From Mytilus trossulus (Eukaryota; Mollusca; Bivalvia; Mytilida; Mytilidae), in NCBI RefSeq assembly GCF_036588685.1, contig NC_086382.1, positions 76,729,999 to 76,793,998 of the forward strand: DNA of 64,000 nucleotides, written 5' to 3'. Below the pieces are notes generated by a model, which was given only the letters and a program-made list of their open reading frames with translations, made no database searches and was not told where the DNA came from. Within the stretch, counting starts at the first letter, position 1; each line of letters begins with the position of its first letter. This document shows, one piece after another, positions 1 to 9,800 of the stretch. Position numbers and translations under genes: made by a program.

Positions 1-118
1 GTCTTTCATTACTTCTAAAAGCATGGTTTACATCCAAGCCTTTCTTCAAATATTCATGTAGTGTCTCTGCATCACCCTGAATAATACATCGGTGTAAGTC
101 ATCTTCAAAATAATCCAT
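1..118 (-). CDS. First coding exon (partial) of a probable ankyrin-repeat protein
   Basis: On the minus strand an ATG at 118 opens a frame that stays open to the window edge (39 codons). It begins MDYFEDDLHRCIIQGD and continues with a leucine-rich helix and 'LKKGLDVN', the usual shape of an ankyrin repeat (a helix of the type LH..I..GD...L..YL, then KGLDVN). An in-frame TGA lies 9 nt upstream of the ATG, which supports this as the true start. The gene lies head to head with APEX1, about 750 bp from ATG to ATG, so the two may share a promoter region. The rest of the gene lies outside the window. The ankyrin call is by pattern only, and the specific family cannot be named. Confidence 0.6.
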   Translation of the reverse strand, partial: MDYFEDDLHRCIIQGDAETLHEYLKKGLDVNHAFRSNER

Positions 119-870
119 AGTTTCTCAATTTTGTCACAAAAAATAGTTATTTTCTATTCTAAATTTGCTCAGCCTGAGTGTCCTAAGTCATCCTCAATCA
201 GTATGTGCTCCCTGTCATAAAATCAATGATCAGAAGAATCTGGTACATTATGTATTGACTCTTCTTAATCATAATGAGGCAAATTAATATTTTATTCCTC
301 CCCTATAGTTATGTACTGGTATTTCGGAACAGCTGAAGAAATTATGTGTACTGTTTGGAATAAATGTATGCATAATTAATAATTTGAGATAGTACCACAT
401 TTTGCACAGTATAAATGAAATATCAATTCAAACATATGAATAGCAAACTATCCATGACAATGAACTGAATTTGTGAAATCAGAAAAAAATGCTCAAGGGA
501 GAAAGTCAGCTTTTAGAACGTCCATGCGTAACTTAGCAAATGTAAACTTCCGGCAGGTGCCCGTTCAATTAAAAATACGGAATCGCATATAAACGAAACA
601 ATGTTAAGATCAAACCCTATGTTTATTTACAATGAAAAGACATGTTATATTAAAAGTTTTTCAAATGAATTGTAAATTAATTAAAGCTCAGCAATCAAGT
701 ACTGCAAAAAGCAAGGATGACTTGAAATATTTTACATCGTTTTTAAAGTAATTCGTTTCGGAATATTTGAACATATGGCGGGAAATTTTCTATTGTGAAT
801 GTTGTTTGTAAACAGAAATTTGCTGATACCGGCATTTAATAGATTCATCAGTTCAGCGAAATTAAGTACC
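119..870. promoter_or_regulatory. Shared upstream region between the ankyrin-type gene and APEX1
   Basis: This non-coding interval separates two divergent start codons. It contains TGGCGGGAAA at 776-785, which matches the E2F consensus on the reverse strand, about 90 bp before the APEX1 ATG. It also has an ETS-like ACTTCCGG at 546-553. No TATA box sits at a convincing distance. Use as a bidirectional promoter is inferred from gene orientation and motif content; no transcript data were seen. Confidence 0.45.
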
Positions 871-3800
871 ATGCCACCAAAAAGAAAGGTAAACTAAAGC
901 AAAAATAAATAGCTAAAATATATTTTGTCACTTACTAAGCTCTGCAAGCGTATGTCTTCTTCTTCTTTCAGTAACTTCCTCCTGTGGTTAGGAGCACATC
1001 AATTTCTTGATTATACACAATGGGCTTATATTACACGGACTTATACAGCTAAAATCACTTTGTTATTTCACAGTATAAAACGCAATTACATATATTAAAA
1101 GACGATGGGCTTATTTATGTAAACATTGAAGGCCGTACTTTAACCTATAATGGTTTAATTTTTAAATTGTTATTTGGATGGAGAGTTGTCTCATTGGCAC
1201 TCACACCACATCTTCCTATATCTATTGTGAAATAAATATTTTATATGCAAATTGAGAAAATAATTTGTGTATCTTCAGTGCTCAGACCATCAATGGGAAA
1301 CAAAATGTTTCGTTTCGTCCATGGTTCGGATCTCCTGTAGTTGGTGATCGCAATACTGGTATACTAGTATTGTGCACAATACTGGTATAAAAAAATTGTA
1401 CCAGTATTGTATTCCAGCATCATACCAGTATTGTGTTTTTCTTATGGTTTATGTACCCTTCTGTAGCCATTTTTGTACAAACTTTTTTCAAACCTCAATT
1501 GTATCAAAACTACAGATATAGTGAATAATAGACATGATAGAGATAGGCCATTTAGTACATATTCCAAGGGGAAACTTGATACAAAGCATTATTTTTTACT
1601 GTTTCATTGCATTTGATAGAAAAAGAGGACTTAGTGGCAAATAAATCAAGAGTTTTATAGAAAATCTATGAATGTGAAGAGTCAAAAATTAATTTTATGG
1701 GTCAATAAATTCAAAACAAATAATAGCCATTCATTAATTGAAGGGAACCATACTGTCTCAGCGTTTTAATAAAATCTTTACTTTCTTCTATGTTTTCTTT
1801 TAGCTCTGACTTTCCAAGTCTCAGTAGTATATTTTAGTGTCTATATTTTATTAAGATGGTATTTCCACAAATCCTCCCTCCACACTTCCTTTATTGAGGC
1901 ATATTTTAATCAAGATATTAATCAAACATTGTGTTTATTCCTTAAAATCACTAGTTATACAGGACCAACATCATTTGCCCATATAGAACTCTATCTTTCT
2001 ACTTTTTAGGCTGAAAAACTTGTCAAACAGCTTGTCACACAAGTTTTTAGATCATAGCAAAGTTGAAAGGTGACCTGCTTCATTTGGTTTTTATGGTCTG
2101 ACACACTAAACCAGTTTCACCTTTCTACCTCTGCTGTGCTTCGTAGCAATACAGCTAAAAAAAAAAGCTGTGCTCAGTAAATTCACAATGTTAGGATATA
2201 GCTACAGTAAAAAAAATTGCATTAAAGATAAGGAATACAGAAAAAGATGACCAAGGCATCCTACCAATGCTACTAAGACCCTCTTCAACTTTTCCCATAA
2301 CTCGAAATACCTAAACATATATATATTCTTAAGCAAGAAGCAGGGTTTCCGCTGGCGGTCGCCATTTTCGCAATTTGCGAAAAAAATATAACTGTGGCGA
2401 TTAAAATTCGTCTTTGGCGAAAGAAATATATAACGATTTATTTTCAGCCATCTTGTCTATTTACTTTTTTAGGGTTTCTCTGACTTTACCGATCAGACAA
2501 AACTCGGAATTCACCTTGAACTCGTTAAGATTTGACAGAAAATCAATAATCAGCTGATTGCATTCATAGCTATCGACATCAAAGGACTAATTAATAAAGG
2601 TGTTCATTATATGATATGACAAAATGATATTGTTAAATGGCTTCTGTCACTACGCACTATGTAACGGTTTATTTCTTCCTCTGTGATATTTTATCCTGAG
2701 GATAATTTGTCACGAAAATTTTTTTCTAGGCATGGTATTTCACAGGTAGAATTTTTTCCAGAGGAGTGAAAATCTATCTGTGTTATGCGGAAAGTATGTA
2801 CCGGTATATATTTGCCGTATCATATTTCACAGAACCTTGTGAAATATACTCCCATTAACTAGTATGTAAGTTACTCGCAATCAATATATACCTGACTTTA
2901 ATTGTAAAATGTTTCACAAAGGTAGAACAAATTTGCATAATTTATCAAAGGGAGGTAAATATATATGAGCAATTTATATTTTAAAGATATTAATATATTA
3001 TAATATATTCCTGAATCTATTTCATAGTGAAATTTTTCCTTGAATCTTATTTTTTATATATTCATTCATATAACAAGATGTCTTACAACATAAATATTTA
3101 ATAAGACAGATATTATTTCACAGGTAAATACTATCCAGCTGTTACAATTGCTTTTGTTCCAATATATTGTTATGCTATAATTTATCTGATTTCCATATAA
3201 TTAAAAACAACATCTTTGTCCCCAGACTATTTATATATAGTTAAAAATATTATCATGATCAAATTCTTCCATTACTGTTAACAGTAGTAATGCAACTATA
3301 TTTTTACCTTTACGTTTTAATTTATATTTGTACTGAGATCTGAAAACAACTCACTTTTACATGTATTTCACATACCTTATTTAATCATGATATTATTTCA
3401 CAATAATGATCTTTGAAATTATTTCTGATTGTCTTTCTTATGTTTAACATGTTTAATGATAATTTTCTTTTAAAAGAATGATATTTACTTAAATTTTTTT
3501 TGGAATTTTTTTCAATGATAATTTGTGAAATAATTGCCATTAAAATACGTTTTTTTTTACAAAATAGGTTTAATTCAAATACACTTTTATTATTTCATAG
3601 TATTTGTAAAGGATATTTTTTTTCTAATAACTATTCAATAAGTAAACTACCCAGATAGAATTTCACGGCAAAGGAAAAAATATCCCAGTGGAATAGTTTC
3701 CTCCGGATAAAAAAATAACAACAACTACTGCGACATTTTTTCCTCCGGAACAAATTTCACTCGGATATAAATTTGCTTTACAACATTTCACGAAAGGGAT

Positions 3801-6800
3801 TTATTAACCACTTTTCGACGCACGTGTTTGAAGCAAAATTTTTACGCTTCCTCTCCTTCTTTTAATGATAGTCCAGAAAAGAAAACTGTTGTTATGACGA
3901 AAACTGTTCAAAAGCAAGAAAAGTCTCTGATTTAAAACTTTATCATTCAACTTTCATATAGGTAATTGATTTGAATTGGAACTTCAAAGTTGTTTCAGTT
4001 ACACTAGTGTTTAAAGCATATATATTGTTTTACTTATTTACGATGGTCTAGAAAAGAAAACTGTCGTTATGAAGAAATATATTCAAAAGGTTGGCATGAG
4101 AATAACCCTTCAATGTAATGACTACAACTTACATGAGCGATCAATTCCAAGTGATAAGATGCTTTGTTTTGTTGTAAAAAACACTTCCTATTTAGGGGGG
4201 GGGGGGTCTTGAAAAAAGGGAAAATTTGAAGAAGAAAAAATATATGTGTATATGTGTGTTACTTGGCGAAAAAAATAATAAAGTGGCGAAAAATATATTG
4301 TTTTGGCAAAAGAGGTGGCGAAAAAAATAATTGACCCAAGGGAAACCCTGGCAAGAAGTATGTAGACATATTTTAGAATATGTTAAGTGAGTAACTCAAT
4401 GCTAGGAAAAAATCAGATTGAGTTATCTTTCTTTACTCGGGTGTCTGAAAATCATATTAATATGTATACAAGCAACTGAAATTAAAAATCATACAAGACT
4501 AACAAAAGCCAGAGGCTTTTAAATTGGGACATGTGCTAAAATGAGGCGGGGTAGAACATGTGTTTTGAGATCTCAACCCTCCCCATTTAACTCTCAATAT
4601 AGAAAAAAAACACACACAACAATACGCACAGTAAAGCTCAGCTCAAAAGAAGGAGAGGTAGAAATATACCTTTTATAACTTTAAAAAGAACTTAATCACA
4701 CTTTTTCTAGTAATGATGATTTATCAAAAAAATGTTTCAAAAGTTATGTAGATGCTGAAACTGAATATAAATTGATTGTTAAATAGAAATCTCAGATAGA
4801 GGCCTAGGGCACTCCTGATTTACATTATCTAAGTAAATATAAAAACGTACGTGTATCTTGTGGAAACAATTATCTTAGTAATATGATAATTACAAAAAAG
4901 GTATGAGTAAATTTAAAATGAAAGATGTGGTATGATTGCCAATGAGAGAACTCTCCACAAGAGACCAAATGACACAATAATTAACAACTTCAGGTCACCA
5001 TACTGCCTCCAACAATAAGGAAAGCCCACACTGCATAGTCATTGCCGCATTAATAATTAGTAAGTTCAGTACTACATTATCATATATTTTTAAGCAGACA
5101 CAATAGCAAGTAGATGTGGTGTATATATATATTTTTGAAACTTCAATCTACTGATAAAAGAAAGAACATTTTAATTTTTTAAACTCTGGTGGATAGTTGT
5201 CTCACATGTCTCATTGGTAATCATACCACATCTCCTTATTTTAATATTAAATGTGCTTTATAATTAAATTTGTTTATCCAATAAAATCGCTTGGTTGATT
5301 ATCTTATTATAGAAGGCAGAAGTTGAAGCAACAACCAAAAAGACAACAGAAGCAGAAGATGAACCAACCCCCAAGAAGACAAAGATAGATAAGAAGTCCA
5401 GCACAGCCAGTACAGATCTACCTGATGATGTAGATACTTCGTTCCCAACACAGATTAACCCTGATGCTAAAACAAAGGATGGAAGGAAATTTACCAAGAC
5501 TATTGTATCGTGGAATGTTAATGGTGTCAGGGCTTGGTTAAAGGTATGTACCAAGACTATTGTGTCGTGGAATGTTAACGGTGTCAGGGCTTGGTTAAAG
5601 GTATGTACCAAGACTATTGTGTCGTGGAATGTTAATGGTGTCAGGGCTTGGTTAAAGGTATGTACCAAGACTATTGTGTCGTGGAATGTTAATGGTGTCA
5701 GGGCTTGGTTAAAGGTATATACCAAGACTATTGTGTCGTGGAATGTTAATGGTGTCAGGGCTTGGTTAAAGGTATGTACCAAGGTTATTGTGTCGTGGAA
5801 TGTTAATGGTGTCAGGGCTTGGTTAAAGGTATGTACCAAGACTATTGTGTCGTGGAATGTTAATGGTGTCAGGGCTTGGTTAAAGGTTACGTACCAAGAC
5901 TATTGTGTCGTGGAATGTTAATGGTGTCAGGGCTTGGTTAAAGGTATGTACCAAGACTATTGTGTCGTGGAATGTTAATGGTGTCAGGGCTTGGTTAAAG
6001 GTATGTACCAAGACTATTGTGTCGTGGAATGTTAATGGTGTCAGGGCTTGGTTAAAGGTTACGTACCAAGACTATTGTATCGTGGAATGTTAATGGTGTC
6101 AGGGCTTGGTTAAAGGTATGTACCAAGACTATTGTGTCGTGGAATGTTAATGGTGTCAGGGCTTGGTTAAAGGTATGTACCAAGACTATTGTGTCGTGGA
6201 ATGTTAATGGTGTCACGGCTTGGTTAAAGGTATGTACCAAGACTATTGTGTGGTGGAATGTTAATGGTGTCAGGGCTTGGTTATAGGTATGTACCAAGAC
6301 CATGAAGACTATTGTGTCGTGGAATGTTAATGGTGTCAGGGCTTGGTTAAAGGTATGTACCAAGACCATGAAGACTATTGTGTCGTGGAATGTTAATGGT
6401 GTCAGGGCTTGGTTAAAGGTATGTACCAAGATTATTGTGTTGTGGAATGTTAATGGTGTCAGGGCTTGGTTAAAGGTTACGTACCAAGACTATTGTGTCG
6501 TGGAATGTTAATGGTGTCAGGGCTTGGTTAAAGGTATGTACCAAGACTATTGTATCGTGGAATGTTAACGGTGTCAGGGCTTGGTTAAAGGTATGTACCA
6601 AGACTATTGTGTCGTGGAATGTGAATGGTGTCAGGGCTTGGTTAAAGGTATGTACCAAGACTATTGTGTCGTGGAATGTTAATGGTGTCAGGGCTTGGTT
6701 AAAGGTTACGTACCAAGACTATTGTATCGTGGAATGTTAATGGTGTCAGGGCTTGGTTAAAGGTATGTACCAAGACTATTGTGTCGTGGAATGTTAATGG

Positions 6801-9800
6801 TGTCAGGGCTTGGTTAAAGGTATGTACCAAGACTATTGTGTCGTGGAATGTTAATGGTGTCAGGGCTTGGTTAAAGGTATGTACCAAGACTATTGTGTCG
6901 TGGAATGTTAATGGTGTCAGGGCTTGGTTAAAGGTACGTACCAAGACTATTGTGTGGTGGAATGTTAATAGTGTCAGGGCTTGGTTAAAGGTATGTACCA
7001 AGACTATTGTATCGTGGAATGTTAATGGTGTCAGGGCTTGGTTAAAGGTATGTACCAAGACTATTGTGTCGTGGAATGTTAATGGTGTCAGGGCTTGGTT
7101 AAAGATATGTACCAAGACTATTGTGTCGTGGAATGTTAATTGTGTCAGGGCTTGGTTAAAGGTACTAAAAATAGATATATGTCAAGCTTTTGGGAGACCA
7201 TTTGGTTTCCTAAGCAATGTAGAATTATGCAGTATAACTATTCTGTACTCAAGTAGAACAACATCTGTGATTGTAAAGTTGTATTGCTATTCTTTTATAT
7301 ACTTTGAAATAACAAAACTTGAGCTTGTTCTTTTCTAAAGGAATTAATGAACTCAGACACAAACATTTCACATTCATGTACATCATGTACATGTATATAT
7401 TGACAATGTTATGTACATCTATATTGGATATTGGACAGAGTTCAGTAGTTAATTTAAGTCTTACATGTACATTATTCCTTTCATATGTGTATGTGGAATG
7501 ATAGGCAAGAACATGAAACAAATCTGTGTTTTGTTCTTAAGTAAGTTAAGTTAAGTTAAGTAACTGGTAGATTTTAAACTTGTACTGATATACCATTATA
7601 TACCATATGTATAAACATTCATATATATTTCATTATACCCCCGCTTTAAAAAAGGGGGGGTATACTGTTTTACCTCTGTCTGTCCTTCCGCCAGTCTGTC
7701 CGTCCCATGAATATTTTTCGTCGCATTTCTCAGGAACTACAATACAAGGATTTCTGAAATTTGGTTTTAGGGTTTATCTTAGTCAGCTTTACCGTGTGAT
7801 GCGTTTTCAGATTGATTACTTGACAACTTCCTGTTTACCGAACATTTGTATGATTTTACACATGATAGCCAAGTTGAAAATTTTCGTCACATATTTCTCA
7901 GGAACTACAATACAAGGATTTCTGAAATTTGGTTTCAGGGTTTATCTAAGTCAGCTATACCGTACGATGCATTTTCAGATTCATCACTTGACAACTTCCT
8001 GTTTACCGAACACTTGCATATTTTTACACTATTTATATTATCCACTTGCGGCGGGGGTATCATCAGTGAGCAGTAGCTCGCAGTTTCACTTGTTATATAT
8101 GCATGATATATGTTACCTACATGTACATACAGGTACATGTATGTCTCCCAAGTAAAAGATTTTTGAAAATTTGTCAAGGATGGGTGACATGTTAGATTAC
8201 GTATTAAATGTTGTTTACTCAGTGAGATTTCTCTCAAAAATCTGTCTGATGGATTCTCAGTATGTAAATTATATGGACATGTATTTGAATAGTGTACCAA
8301 AGCAGTGAAAGAAGTACAAATATAAAAAAAAGAAGATGTGGTATGATTGCAAATGAGACAACTCTCCACAAGAGACCAAAATGACACAGAAATTGACAAT
8401 ATTAGGTCACTGTATGGCCTTTAACAATGAGCAAAGCCCATAACGCATAGTCAGCTATAAAAGGTCCCGAAATGACAATGTAAAACAATTCAAAGAGAAA
8501 ACTGACAGCCTTTTTAAATATAAAAAATGAACGAAAAACAAATATGTAACACATAAACAAACGACAACCACTAAATTTAGTTGTAGATACTAGATTGTTG
8601 GAAAAAAGATTGTACACAATTAAATTTTTAATACACTTACTGTTAAGCTATGTTTCCATTTCGTCATAATTTCCTGTTTTTATGAATAACTAAAAATATA
8701 GTGCAGTAAGAGAGATAGTGTATAAATATAACAGTCAATACCATGTGATATTTGCTGCTGGATGTTGATTCATCAATAAATCAATTCTATATTTCAGAAA
8801 GATGGTATAGATTATTTACAGAAGTATAAACCAGACATATTTTGTATCCAGGAGACGAAATGTTCACAGGAGAAACTCCCTGCTACACTCAAAGTCCCAG
8901 ACTACCATTCTTATTTCTCCTCAGGGGACACTGAGGGGTACGCTGGGACGGCTCTATACTCTAAAGAAAAACCAATCAATGTTACGTATGGAATGGGTAA
9001 GGATTAAATACACAGAAGAAACTCCCTGCTACACTTTCTGTCCCAGACTACCATTCTTATTTCTCCTCGGGGAACTGCTCTATACTCTAAGATAAAATGA
9101 ATGTAACACCTTCATTCTAACCTGAATCAATAGACTGTAGTATAACAGTACAACATCAATAGACACACTCTAAGGTATCAATTGAAATGGCCTAACATTA
9201 TCAAAAATAATTATTAACAAAAACAAGTTAACATACACCATTGTACACTGTAGGAATAAATTTGATCTATGACACAATATCAATACAATATTTAAAACAA
9301 TTGTCAAATAGACAACTGTAACCTCGGACAAAATGTCGTACACAGGTATCTTTAAACATAATAATTTTGTTATTAGAATAAGGAAGTATTTTTTACAAAA
9401 TTAATTTGTTGTTCATTGTAAGGGAACAGAACTAAAAATTTATCTTAATACTAAAACCATAGGTGGTATATAAAAAAGAAAATAGTGAGACAAGATGTAA
9501 CACAAAACAAGCAAATTTTCAAAAATGCATTACATATTGTGTCAACTGGTCAAATCATCAGGAAAATAGGATTTGAGAGAACTCACAGTTACTGAAAGCT
9601 GTCTGAAAGCCAAAACAATTAATAATTAAAATCATGCAGTTTGTTTTACTAATACTGCAAATAGTATATCAAAGTTGAATCTCCTCCATCGGTTTTCACT
9701 TGTTTTTTTCAGGTATAAAGAAGCTAGATGACGAAGGACGACTAATTACAGCTGAATATGATACATTTTACTTAGTGGGAGCTTGTAAGTCTGTGTGATA

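Noticed and set aside
5264..7115. Long open frames on both strands of the APEX1 array
   Set aside because: They follow from a repeat unit divisible by three without stops. The minus-strand frames have no start context or homology.
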